Source of the DNA: Saccharomyces uvarum
Lineage: Eukaryota; Ascomycota; Saccharomycetes; Saccharomycetales; Saccharomycetaceae
Assembly (NCBI GenBank): GCA_947243795.1
Contig: OX365943.1
Span: 496,001 to 560,000, forward strand
Direction: 5' to 3'
Length of the DNA: 64,000 nucleotides
The position numbers and the translations under genes are program-made. The notes beneath the pieces were generated by a model that was given only the letters and a program-made list of their open reading frames with translations, did not search any database and was not told the origin of the DNA. Within the stretch, counting starts at the first letter, position 1; the number at the start of each line of letters is the position of its first letter. This document shows positions 12,177-21,134 of this stretch, in pieces.

Positions 12177-14042
12177 TTATTTTAAAGCATCTGTTAAAAT
12201 TAAATGTGCGATAAACCTTCTCATCCTAATAGCATCATTATAATTAAAGTCTAATGGAGAGTCCGCACTCCCATATAAGGTATTCATACAAACATAAATA
12301 CCACAGTCATAACCATTTGGTTGTTGTGGACAATCTAGATGAATCAAATCAAAGTCTTCACCCATCGCGTGTCCGCTTTCTTGTATAACATATTTCTGTA
12401 AATCAGTCAAGATAGCAAAACTCATCGCATTGGGCCCATTTGATAATGAATCGACATAGCCTATGGTTTTCTTTTTTAAATCGATTATTCCTAATGCCCA
12501 ATGGGACTGGTTTAAATTTATTGGTGTGAAAATTTTATCTAGTTTGTCAATTTGCGTCTTCTTCCTTTTCATCCACCTGCGAACACCTTGGTATCCTCTT
12601 TCTGATAAATTAGTATAAAAAAATGAATTAAATGCTACTGTATTAGCAGTTGATTTTTCGATGTATTTCATGAAAAATTCTATAATTGTGTCATTTAACC
12701 ATCTTCTGGGCGCCAAAGTCTTAAAATCACGCACACTTATCTCTAAGTTATCCCTGTTCATTAGTTGAGTATTCTCTCTTGATGCTAAAACGTTTTCTAT
12801 TTGAATATCGTCTTTTTCACTTAGTTCAGGAACTAACTCCTTTTTAACTAGTTGTTCTTTCTTTTTTTTCAGATCTTCTTGAATTTTTTTCCTTTCATTT
12901 AAAATCTCGTTATACTTCTTAAAGTCTTTTTCAAATTTTAATATAGACCTATCGAATTTAATTTTTTGATTCAGGTAGTCTTTATGCTTTTTTTCTAAAG
13001 AGGATACTTTGTTCTCTTTGACAAATACCAAATCATCATCATCTTTATCTTTTGCTTGTATTTTATTCTTGTTGTTGTTTTCGAGTAGGATTGCTTTAAT
13101 CTTTTCAGTTAAATCGATTATCGACTTTTTCAACCCGTCATCTTTCGCCTTATCCATATCCATCAATTTCAGCTGTCTTACTCTTTCATCCTTTAATATT
13201 TTTGGAACCGTGTATTCTCCATTAAATATTTGTCGTAAGTATGTTACCTCTTCAGATTGTGCTCTTGAGACGAGTTTAGTATCATTGATGTTTTGTCTGA
13301 CAGATTTATTTCTTCTAATAAAGGCAGTTCCATACTGTGGTCTATTATGGCTATTTTGGTCAAAAATATCAGTGTCTGAGCTAGAACCAATAGTACTTGT
13401 CTTCCATTTATTCCAACCAAAAGGATCTTTCGAGAATGTTACGGTATTATCTCTATCACTGTTACCTTCTTGAAAAGCTGAGGAGCTACCTGAAGAGTTC
13501 GAAGGCATGCCTTTATCTTCAGATTCGATTCTTCTTTTTTTACTTGGCAATACCCATATTGATGTATCAAACTTATGCTTCCTAATATTCAAAGGAGACT
13601 CCTCTCTTAGACTATACCGCGTATTACTACTATTGCTTCTGGAACTTTCGCTATTAGTATTACTATTTGTATCTAGTTCGGTACTATCGTCGTTACGAGG
13701 TTCATTTTTCACAAATGTGTGCCACAAGTATCTGCCTGAATTCCAAAGGGACTCCTTCAGGCCTTCTAAAAAACTACCGTGGTTAATTCTTTCAGTCCTA
13801 TCTTTGATTGCTTCTTCCATTGATAAAACACGACGATCGCTCAAGTAATTGAATCTCGACGTATCTGCTCTTTTTTTATAAACGCCGCTGGAACTGGCCG
13901 ATCTTCTGGATTCAAATTGTGTATTGAATAGCCGATTATCTGGATAATACCTATATGTAGAAATTGGAGAGAATAAGGGAGAGTATGTGTTCTTTTTATG
14001 ATGCTGTAGCGAGTTCCTGTGCTTACCCACTTCTGTTGACAT
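12177..14042 (-). CDS. ULP1: Ulp1, SUMO-specific protease
   Basis: The 621 residues equal the known Ulp1 length. The C-terminal C48 peptidase domain (about 430-621) contains the full catalytic set: H514 in SHWALG, D531 in YVDSL, a Gln in the DCPQQPNGYDCGIY motif, and nucleophile C580. The N-terminal half is low complexity and basic (nuclear-pore targeting region in S. cerevisiae). A Lys/Glu-rich coiled coil spans about residues 335-410. Ulp1 processes the Smt3 precursor and removes Smt3 from conjugates at nuclear pores, and is needed for G2/M passage. No defect is visible. Confidence 0.98.
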   Translation of the reverse strand: MSTEVGKHRNSLQHHKKNTYSPLFSPISTYRYYPDNRLFNTQFESRRSASSSGVYKKRADTSRFNYLSDRRVLSMEEAIKDRTERINHGSFLEGLKESLWNSGRYLWHTFVKNEPRNDDSTELDTNSNTNSESSRSNSSNTRYSLREESPLNIRKHKFDTSIWVLPSKKRRIESEDKGMPSNSSGSSSAFQEGNSDRDNTVTFSKDPFGWNKWKTSTIGSSSDTDIFDQNSHNRPQYGTAFIRRNKSVRQNINDTKLVSRAQSEEVTYLRQIFNGEYTVPKILKDERVRQLKLMDMDKAKDDGLKKSIIDLTEKIKAILLENNNKNKIQAKDKDDDDLVFVKENKVSSLEKKHKDYLNQKIKFDRSILKFEKDFKKYNEILNERKKIQEDLKKKKEQLVKKELVPELSEKDDIQIENVLASRENTQLMNRDNLEISVRDFKTLAPRRWLNDTIIEFFMKYIEKSTANTVAFNSFFYTNLSERGYQGVRRWMKRKKTQIDKLDKIFTPINLNQSHWALGIIDLKKKTIGYVDSLSNGPNAMSFAILTDLQKYVIQESGHAMGEDFDLIHLDCPQQPNGYDCGIYVCMNTLYGSADSPLDFNYNDAIRMRRFIAHLILTDALK

Positions 14043-14345
14043 TATTATATGAAATCTAAGGAGCCAGAGGGAGGTAAAAAAAAAGGGGAACTAAGAGCTA
14101 AGTCAGGTTTTAACCAGAAATACTGACTATGAAGATCAATTTGTCGGACAAATAGTAGAAAGTGTTAGCCCTTGTTACTTGTACTAACTATTACCATGTA
14201 CTTTTCACATATGTACGCTTTAAGTTATGGAAAATGAAAAAAAAGGCGGGCGCTCGGGCGGGCATAATTGGGGCAACTTTAATATATTTTAATACGGAAC
14301 TGTAAGATTACTAATTATTAGTCAATCGCGATTATAGTTGAAACT

Positions 14346-14392
<47 letters not shown>

Positions 14393-14422
14393 GATGAGTT
14401 GAAAAGAAATTCACGGACCTCT
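14043..14422. promoter_or_regulatory. ULP1 promoter / VTC3 3' region with (TA)n and GGCGGGC repeat
   Basis: These 380 bp hold the ULP1 promoter and the VTC3 3' flank. A GC-rich patch at 14245-14263 contains GGCGGGC twice in an otherwise AT-rich setting. A TA dinucleotide run of about 36 bp lies at 14350-14385, just past the VTC3 stop. Such TA/TATATA runs are typical of yeast polyadenylation efficiency elements. Confidence 0.6.
14350..14385. repeat. (TA)n dinucleotide repeat, about 18 units
   Basis: Uninterrupted TA microsatellite directly downstream of the VTC3 stop. It is likely to vary in length between strains and probably includes the VTC3 3'-end efficiency element. Confidence 0.9.
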
Positions 14423-16930
14423 TTATTCTCCGACCAACTGAAAGATAAAATCTTGAATTGGTTTCAAGGCGCTGGGCAATGGAGATCGGGAAGAAACGTT
14501 TATCAATTCTCTTTGCTTTCTAGCCGCTTCCTTGAAAGCTACGCTAAAATTAACAACCAGAGTGACGATCAATACAACAGCAACCAAAATGGGCCCCACA
14601 GGAGCATCCAGATGCTTACCACTTCTATCTTTAATGAGGGTCAATCTTTTCAAATAAGTTCTATAAGCCCATATTCCACAAAATAACGTCAAAAAGAAAT
14701 ATATATAAGCTAACAAATCAGCCAATTGTGGAAATTCGGATTTATGAACTGAGTTATGAATGGAAAATGTCAACACACTCAACAAAGTGGTAACGCTCAA
14801 CCATCTATTGAATGTACGTTCATTGGCAAGCCAAACCTTTGCTTCAACTTTGACGGGGCCAGCATTTTTCAATAAATGAACTGGCTTCTTAACTCCCGCT
14901 GGTAGTTGGAAGGCAGAAGCAGAATCAGTATCATCAGAGTAAGGATCGGTTGAATTTGCCGTTATATTTTTTCCGGCAAGGATTTTCAAAAAGGCTGCAT
15001 TTGTTTTGAATTTCTTTTCCTTTTTAGATCTCTTGGATAATGCTGTACCTTCTTCATCAGATGATTCGTGATCTTCTAGATCAGCAACAAGATGGTGAGT
15101 AGCCTGCTCTCTTTGCTCTGGTTGTCTTTGTTCAAAGGCCGCGCTGTCCGAGTATGAGATCTTGGACAATCTTCTCATGTTGTCAAGTTTATCATGGATG
15201 TTTTTCTTTTTTTGTAAAGCTTTCTTCTCTTCTTCATAAGCCTGTTGTGGATCCTTTCTAATGTCCGTCTCCAAATCGGGCAACCAAAACGGTAAAATAT
15301 TGATATATTTATCATCTTCACCAAATAATGAAGCCACACCTTGCAAATATAAGGAGAATTTAGGCACTTCATTAACCAAATGCGAATTAGTCAAATCGTC
15401 GATCCATTCATAATTCTGAACCTGAGAGTTACCGTTGTTTATAATTTTTATTTCCATAACGGAATATGGGAATTTCGAATATTCTCCTTGTCTCAGAAAT
15501 TTCAATGGATTGGGGACATCAGAATCAATATCACCACGGTGCCAATTGTCTGGATTTCTGATAGGTCTATCCTTTTCTAAGGAGTCTTCTCTGATATACA
15601 TGATGTTGGAATCAATGGTGATTCTAATACTCTGGTCCCCCGGGATTTGAAAGGCGGTTCTATTATACGTAGCCCTTAACACTGGTTGCAAGGATTCATT
15701 AACAATGAAGCTTTGAATGCTATCGAAATCCTTGGATAGTTTTTCTAAATCTTCCTTTTGAGTACCTCTCTCTCTCAATTGATTAATTAGGTAATTCTTG
15801 TAATTTGGATCATTCTTGAAAATGAAATTATTAATGAATTTGGCTTTCATTTGCAATCTAATTTCCTCGAAGCTGGAATTACCTGTTTGAGTATTTTCTG
15901 TGGAGGTTCTTTTTTCCAGAAAGATATCAGGCTTCTCCAATAGTTTACCAATCCATCTCAATCTTAATGTAGGTGCAGCACTGATTTTCAACAGTCTATT
16001 ATTGTACAAATCGAAGAATTCGTTGTCAAAGTATACTGTGGTGATTGTTGGATCATATGATTGGGGGAAAATAGAGCTTTTCAGTTTCCCTTCATCACCG
16101 TCTTCATTACTATTACTATCACTCGAAAGATTATTATTCCTTACATTTATGTTCAACCGTCTCTCAGGTTGCATCACGTCGTCTGATTCTAAATTATCGA
16201 CAAAGTCGTCATTTTCGCTTGGAATAGACGCATACACCAAAGCTGGTAAGTGTCTTAAGATTCTTGCCTTCACCTCCATTAGATTATCTTCGTGAACCCA
16301 AAACTTGTAGCTTTTAAAATTTGGATTTTCAAGAGCGGAAAAATGAGACAACTTGGAAGTACTTGCTAATGACTTGGAGATCGTATTTGGATGGTCATAA
16401 TTCGATCTTAAAAACTCATAAAGGTATGAGATCCTATACAACAAGGGAGAATACTCTTCCGAATTATTGAAGGGTAGCTCTTTCAATCTAACTTGTAAAA
16501 GAGACTTCACAGAGGGGTAGTTTGGATGTAACTTGTCGTGTTTCTTCACGATCTTGATAAACCCGGTGAAATTCAATCTATCAAAATCATCCAATCTCTG
16601 GGCCTCATCTAAACACTCTTCTAAAGTGTTTTTGAACTGCCCAGAGTTTAGCTTCAGGATTTTTTCAGATGATTTGGTGTTATCCTCCAAACCATCCAGT
16701 TTATGCAAGACGGCGTTGTATTTGGATATTTGGAAAGTATAAACTTTCTCTAATTCTTTGTCCAAGGCCTCGGCAAAATCCGATTCATTTCTTTCAGACC
16801 AATTATCGAGGGCAGCGGGATCATCGTGTAGGACGCTCTCCCTCAACAACTTCTTCAACCGTTCATAGTCGATATAGGAATCCTTCCAAGGAGGATAAAC
16901 GTCGTTAGCCAGCTTAATACCGAACAACAT
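14423..16930 (-). CDS. VTC3: Vtc3, subunit of the vacuolar polyphosphate polymerase complex
   Basis: The 835-residue product starts [19 protein letters not shown] four codons upstream also opens the frame, but the ATG at 16930 is the family start. An N-terminal SPX domain (about 1-150) senses inositol pyrophosphates. A central triphosphate-tunnel domain (about 200-560) includes [17 protein letters not shown] and RLRWIGKL. A Ser/Glu-rich linker follows, and then three C-terminal membrane helices ([49 protein letters not shown]). In S. cerevisiae Vtc4 is the catalytic subunit, and Vtc3 is accessory in the vacuolar complex that makes polyphosphate from ATP. The promoter carries two CACGTG boxes, as expected for a PHO gene. 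Confidence 0.97.
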   Translation of the reverse strand: MLFGIKLANDVYPPWKDSYIDYERLKKLLRESVLHDDPAALDNWSERNESDFAEALDKELEKVYTFQISKYNAVLHKLDGLEDNTKSSEKILKLNSGQFKNTLEECLDEAQRLDDFDRLNFTGFIKIVKKHDKLHPNYPSVKSLLQVRLKELPFNNSEEYSPLLYRISYLYEFLRSNYDHPNTISKSLASTSKLSHFSALENPNFKSYKFWVHEDNLMEVKARILRHLPALVYASIPSENDDFVDNLESDDVMQPERRLNINVRNNNLSSDSNSNEDGDEGKLKSSIFPQSYDPTITTVYFDNEFFDLYNNRLLKISAAPTLRLRWIGKLLEKPDIFLEKRTSTENTQTGNSSFEEIRLQMKAKFINNFIFKNDPNYKNYLINQLRERGTQKEDLEKLSKDFDSIQSFIVNESLQPVLRATYNRTAFQIPGDQSIRITIDSNIMYIREDSLEKDRPIRNPDNWHRGDIDSDVPNPLKFLRQGEYSKFPYSVMEIKIINNGNSQVQNYEWIDDLTNSHLVNEVPKFSLYLQGVASLFGEDDKYINILPFWLPDLETDIRKDPQQAYEEEKKALQKKKNIHDKLDNMRRLSKISYSDSAAFEQRQPEQREQATHHLVADLEDHESSDEEGTALSKRSKKEKKFKTNAAFLKILAGKNITANSTDPYSDDTDSASAFQLPAGVKKPVHLLKNAGPVKVEAKVWLANERTFNRWLSVTTLLSVLTFSIHNSVHKSEFPQLADLLAYIYFFLTLFCGIWAYRTYLKRLTLIKDRSGKHLDAPVGPILVAVVLIVTLVVNFSVAFKEAARKQRELINVSSRSPLPSALKPIQDFIFQLVGE

Positions 16931-17594
16931 CTCCGCACTCAACCAAAAAGCAAAAGTAGTTTTCCTTGAGATAAATTTCTGCTAATATCACACTTCAAAA
17001 GATAATCAGGTAACACTATCTAGTAATCAGAATGATAATAACGGCTGTTGCTTAAATAAGATCAGTCTTAGTCGTGCTATTACCCGCCGATGAACCCTTT
17101 CTATATTGCAATGGTGCAGTTTGCTAAGGGCAAGATGCTCGATGTTGGTACACTAAACCTGCTATTTAAAAGTACTTTCCAGATGGATTCCTGCCTCGAA
17201 ACCGGAGCACATGTGCGTGTGCCTGTGCGTGTGTGCGTTTCCACGTTGCGCCTTCTGCTTGGAATATCGCATGCACGTGTTATCGGCTGCATTATGTTGT
17301 ATTAAGCCACGTGGGCCCTCGCAGGTAGAAAAAGCAAAGCGGTGCAGGTAAAGTTGCGCCAAGACCGTCCATATACCGCTACATGTGCTTTGTGAAGAAT
17401 CGGTATTCAGATTGTAAAGGTCACGACAGTTGTTCCATGGCCATGGTCCTGCTGGTGATGGTGGTAAAGGTGGTGTTCATCTATTAGGTGAAATCGCCCG
17501 AAAAATCTGTAACGCGTAGTTCGAACTTATATAAGTAGTATGTAGTTTAGTTTCGTGTATTCATCGTTGAAACAGAGTGAGCGAGAACGGGGCA
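16931..17594. promoter_or_regulatory. VTC3-CTF19 divergent promoter with Pho4 and Reb1 sites
   Basis: This 664 bp region serves both genes. Two CACGTG boxes lie at 17274-17279 and 17308-17313. The second is followed by GG (CACGTGGG), the high-affinity Pho4 flank. They are about 344 and 378 bp from the VTC3 ATG. A Reb1 core TTACCCG lies at 17080-17086. On the CTF19 side there is an MCB core ACGCGT at 17512-17517, and a 12-bp palindrome, CCATGG twice in tandem, at 17435-17446. A GT-rich stretch lies at about 17210-17240. Factor binding is inferred from motif match only. Confidence 0.7.
17274..17313. promoter_or_regulatory. Pair of Pho4-type E boxes (CACGTG) upstream of VTC3
   Basis: CACGTG at 17274-17279 and CACGTGGG at 17308-17315. 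VTC genes are established PHO-regulon targets in S. cerevisiae. Cbf1 recognises the same core but prefers other flanks, so the second box is the stronger Pho4 candidate. Confidence 0.7.
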
Positions 17595-18701
17595 ATGGAT
17601 TTCACCTCTGATACGACAAATTCGCGGGAGACTTCGAATTCCCATTTAAGTCTGAACGAGATTGTGGGTCCAAACCAAACAGGACTGGATGCAAACACCG
17701 ACGACGAAGAGAAGCTGCAACTATCACTATTAGATGACGAGGAGTTACGTGCTTTGAGACTGCAGGAAGAGAAGGAGGCTCTGTTGACGAGAAGGAATAC
17801 TCTTTTGCAAGAGATTCAATCGTACCAGAATGTTTTGATGAAAGAAAATGCTGCAAAAAAACCAAGCGGTGACAATTTGCAGAACGACATCACGCAAGAT
17901 TTTCTTGATTTGATCTCGATCTCGTCCTCTAAGCCCAATTATGTGGTGAACGACCGCAAAAGAGTCCAAAATATCAATGGCCTTACCGGTTTACAGAAGG
18001 AACTGATAACGAAATATGACACGCTGCCTTTATTAAATATGAACCTACGGTTGAGTTATTTACGAGACCAGACGTACCCGCATCTTCAGGTCTCTGTCAA
18101 GTCTAGAAACAGGGTGAACAATGATGAGATTGAGATTTTGGTGGTCAATTTCAAATTCTGCAGGAACACGATGAATCCATTTGAAATTCAATTCAGAATG
18201 TTATATAATTTTGGAGACTCCACGTTGCAGAAATGGGAAATCTTGCGTATTTCCACGAACATCAAGTTGAAAACCAGGCAATTGTTGGCAACACGTAACT
18301 TCCAGAACTGCCTACTAAGTCTTTACGAATTCGACAAGATCAAGTCGAAGAAGATCGGGATTTTCCAGAACCTAATCAATTTGTTGAAGAGGAAAACCAA
18401 ATGTTATCTAGCAAATAATGGAGACTCGTTAATCGTCGAGAGAGTGTTCAGAGAAGGACAGTTGACAACGATAAAACTACAGATCAACTTCATCATCATC
18501 ATGCCCAGTGGGAGGGGCAAACCTCCGAATTGTTTCCTGCCCATGAGTAAAATATCCATAAACTTGTGGAAGGGTGGAGAAAGATTTAACCAGTTAGAGT
18601 TGGATGAGGTCTGTCACGGATTAATCAAAGAGTACGGGGTGAAAACTGGGCTGAAAGAAGTTTGCAACGTTTGTTTATTCCCGGATATTTATGCTCGGTG
18701 A
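17595..18701 (+). CDS. CTF19: Ctf19, COMA inner-kinetochore subunit
   Basis: The 368-residue protein begins MDFTSDTTNS. The frame also opens at a GTG six codons upstream (17577), which I reject. It matches Ctf19 (CENP-P orthologue). The N-terminal part is disordered and acidic, with a coiled-coil segment at about residues 50-90 (DDEELRALRLQEEKEALLTRRNTLLQEI). The C-terminal tandem RWD domains run from about 130 to the end (NLRLSYLRDQTYPHLQVSV, FEIQFRMLYNFGDSTLQKWEIL). With Okp1, Mcm21 and Ame1 it forms the COMA complex, which links the centromeric nucleosome to outer kinetochore and cohesin loading. Its last 27 bp overlap the 3' end of IRC15 on the other strand. Confidence 0.96.
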   Translation: MDFTSDTTNSRETSNSHLSLNEIVGPNQTGLDANTDDEEKLQLSLLDDEELRALRLQEEKEALLTRRNTLLQEIQSYQNVLMKENAAKKPSGDNLQNDITQDFLDLISISSSKPNYVVNDRKRVQNINGLTGLQKELITKYDTLPLLNMNLRLSYLRDQTYPHLQVSVKSRNRVNNDEIEILVVNFKFCRNTMNPFEIQFRMLYNFGDSTLQKWEILRISTNIKLKTRQLLATRNFQNCLLSLYEFDKIKSKKIGIFQNLINLLKRKTKCYLANNGDSLIVERVFREGQLTTIKLQINFIIIMPSGRGKPPNCFLPMSKISINLWKGGERFNQLELDEVCHGLIKEYGVKTGLKEVCNVCLFPDIYAR

Positions 18702-20141
18702 GCCGGCATCCGCCATTGCCAACTGAGCGGCCTGCTTGAACGACTCCGATAAGCTCGGGTGTGGGAAGGCCACTTTACAAACATCATGCGCGGTAAGGCC
18801 AAGCGACACAGCCATCGACGCCTGCGAGAGCAGTTCATTCGCGTCGCTATTTATTATGTGGACGCCCAGTATTTTCAAGTCGCGAGAGTCCACGAAGACT
18901 TTAATGAAAGCGGGGAGAGCAGTGTCCTCCTGTGGCATCAAGGTGTTATATCTTATGTTCTGTGAGAAGAAAGCCTTACCCGTTTGGTACGGGATATGAG
19001 AGGCAACCAGTTGCTGTTCAGTGTATCCGACCCAGGCAATTTGAGGCTGACAGTACAGCACGTTCGGCGGGAAGTTAAAATTCGAGGTCTCGATGGAATC
19101 CGCAGAGAGTATAGATTGAATGGCCCGCGCGGCTTGTTGTTCCGCCTTCAAAGCCAGCATGGGGCCCAAAGTGACATCACCGATGGGCTTGATATGAGGG
19201 AACTTCAATAAGCTCTGGGTTTGCTCATCGACATTCTCCACGAAATCCTGCTCACTCAACCCGATCTTGGAAATGTTCAAATGCTGCAGAAGGGGACGTC
19301 TGCCAATCGAGACCATCAACACATCACACTGGTGCGCGAAGGTTTCCTGCGATCGTTTGTCTAACAGCGTGACGTTTAGTTGAGCGGCGGCGTCCCTCTC
19401 CGCGCATTGCACTCTGGTGTCCAAAAGAAAGACAATCCCTTGAGACTGCAAAAGCCTCTTGGTGGCGGACGCCAGCTCGGAATCCATATTCTGGCAGATC
19501 TCGCTTTGCGATTCGATGATTGTGACGCGGGACCCGATATTATTGAATATACACGCGATCTCCAGGCCTATGGTACCGCCGCCCATGATAGAGAACCGCG
19601 GAGGCACGTAGTCCAACGATAGGGCCTTGCTAGACGAGACCACCCTGGTCTCGTCGATGGCAACGCCGGGACACTGGACGATCGCAGACCCCGTTGCTAC
19701 GATGATGTACTTCGCCTCCACAATAAAACCGCCCTCGCCGTGCTGTGCAATTTCGACGCGGTGCGGGGTTTTGAAAGAGGCCGTACCTTTGTACACGGTG
19801 ACATTATATTTAGATAGCTCAGATTTATAAACTTTGCCCAAACGTTCTATATTCTGTTTTAGGCCGGCCTGTGCCGCCTGCATGTTGAGTCTGGCGGGTG
19901 GCAGCCGCACGCCACGCTGCTCGACGAGCTTGTGCTGCTGCAACAGTCGGTAGAAGTACGACTCGTCTAGCAGCGTCTTCGAGGGCACGGCCCCATCTAC
20001 CAGGTAGGTGCCGCCCAGCGAGGCTCGTCGGTCGACACACGCCGTGTGCAGCCCCGCCTGCGAGGCGTGCGTGGCCGCGGCGAAGCCGCCAGGACCACAC
20101 CCGACCACCAGAACGTCGTAAACAGCTACGATATCCGTCAT
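18675..20141 (-). CDS. IRC15: Irc15, dihydrolipoamide-dehydrogenase-like protein without redox cysteines
   Basis: The 488-residue flavoprotein-fold protein has an FAD dinucleotide motif (VVGCGPGGFAAA, about 12-23), a second Rossmann motif (MGGGTIGLEIACIF), an FAD-binding GD motif (IKPIGDVTLGPML) and the C-terminal dimer domain ending FPHPSLSESFKQA. Where lipoamide dehydrogenases carry the disulfide C-x4-C, this protein reads GGTYLVDGAVPSKTL, so both cysteines are replaced (Tyr and Ala) and ordinary lipoamide redox chemistry is unlikely. In S. cerevisiae Irc15 binds microtubules and aids chromosome segregation, including meiosis. The start MTDIVAVYD is the first ATG, and the protein is about 11 residues shorter at the N-terminus than the S. 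cerevisiae form. The 5' half of the gene is strikingly GC-rich (about 70-78 % at 19981-20100). Confidence 0.95.
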   Translation of the reverse strand: MTDIVAVYDVLVVGCGPGGFAAATHASQAGLHTACVDRRASLGGTYLVDGAVPSKTLLDESYFYRLLQQHKLVEQRGVRLPPARLNMQAAQAGLKQNIERLGKVYKSELSKYNVTVYKGTASFKTPHRVEIAQHGEGGFIVEAKYIIVATGSAIVQCPGVAIDETRVVSSSKALSLDYVPPRFSIMGGGTIGLEIACIFNNIGSRVTIIESQSEICQNMDSELASATKRLLQSQGIVFLLDTRVQCAERDAAAQLNVTLLDKRSQETFAHQCDVLMVSIGRRPLLQHLNISKIGLSEQDFVENVDEQTQSLLKFPHIKPIGDVTLGPMLALKAEQQAARAIQSILSADSIETSNFNFPPNVLYCQPQIAWVGYTEQQLVASHIPYQTGKAFFSQNIRYNTLMPQEDTALPAFIKVFVDSRDLKILGVHIINSDANELLSQASMAVSLGLTAHDVCKVAFPHPSLSESFKQAAQLAMADAGSPSINIRE

Positions 20142-20907
20142 TGTATAATTACCTCGTGCTCGTTGCGCACTCCGAAACTGGTCTTACATCTCTGTCTCTC
20201 GTAAAAAAAGTTGCGTGTTAAATAGCCGCCGAGAGAAGACGAAAACAGACGTACGGGTCTGGGTGCACCCCCCCTCCCCCTACCCGCGTGATACACCCAG
20301 TCCTCACCGGAGGATGACGCCACCACCACACCCAGTCACACCCAACTACTCTAAGAAATCGCTGCAGAGACCATGGCCGCCCACCCGCGCCGTCATACGT
20401 GACATACGCCTTGGGTATCTCCGATTACGAAACGACACCACCCCCCAAAACGAGCGAGAAAGATTTTTTTAAACTGAACGCTGTTTGACTTTACGTATTA
20501 TTACCATTATGCATTGTTGTTATTGTTGTTGCAGGTAATCATATTCTCATTTCGGTTTAGTCACAACCACCTCCCGGTATCCACCATTCGTACTGAATAA
20601 CAATAAATCATACCGCAAAACTACACGGCAAGGCAGACTGATTACATTTTGTTTACCTTATTTTTTGTTTATTTTTCCTGGGAAATAATTGTTGTGTGGC
20701 TCTATCCTTATTGATCGATCTCTGCTTTGGCATTTCGCGTTGTTTCTTCCCCATAGTTCGCAGGATATTATTATTCACCAAGTAATAGTCTTTCTGGTTG
20801 GCGGCTATTCCCATTCTCACACATTATTCTTATATTTTTCTTCTTTCTCTCTCTCTTTCTTTCGTGTCTTATAATAATAATAGTATTAATCATAATAATA
20901 AATAAAG
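20142..20907. promoter_or_regulatory. IRC15-SWI1 divergent promoter with URS1 and C-rich Rap1-like repeats
   Basis: This is a 766 bp divergent gap. A perfect URS1 (TAGCCGCCGA; TCGGCGGCTA on the IRC15 strand) lies at 20223-20232, 82 bp from the IRC15 ATG. A near match, TTGGCGGCTA, lies at 20798-20807 in the SWI1 half. Between 20266 and 20346 the plus strand is C-rich, with three ACACCCA units (20293, 20328, 20338) resembling Rap1 or telomere-type C1-3A sequence. The SWI1-proximal 200 bp are T-rich. No RNA gene is seen. Confidence 0.6.
20223..20232 (-). promoter_or_regulatory. URS1 (Ume6-binding) site upstream of IRC15
   Basis: TCGGCGGCTA on the minus strand is an exact match to the URS1 core that Ume6 uses to repress meiotic genes in vegetative cells. 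The position, under 100 bp from the IRC15 start, is typical of Ume6-controlled promoters. Binding itself is inferred. Confidence 0.7.
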
Positions 20908-21096
20908 ATGGACTTCTTTAATTTGAATAATAGCAGTACCCGCAACAATAGCAACAGCAATAATAATAATAATAACAATAATAATATTAATAATAATACT
21001 AATAACACGAATGCCGGTGCTAATGGTGTTGAGGACTTTCAAAATTTCTTCGACCCAAAAACTTTTGACCAGAATCTGGATTCTAATAATAACAAC

Positions 21097-21134
<38 letters not shown>

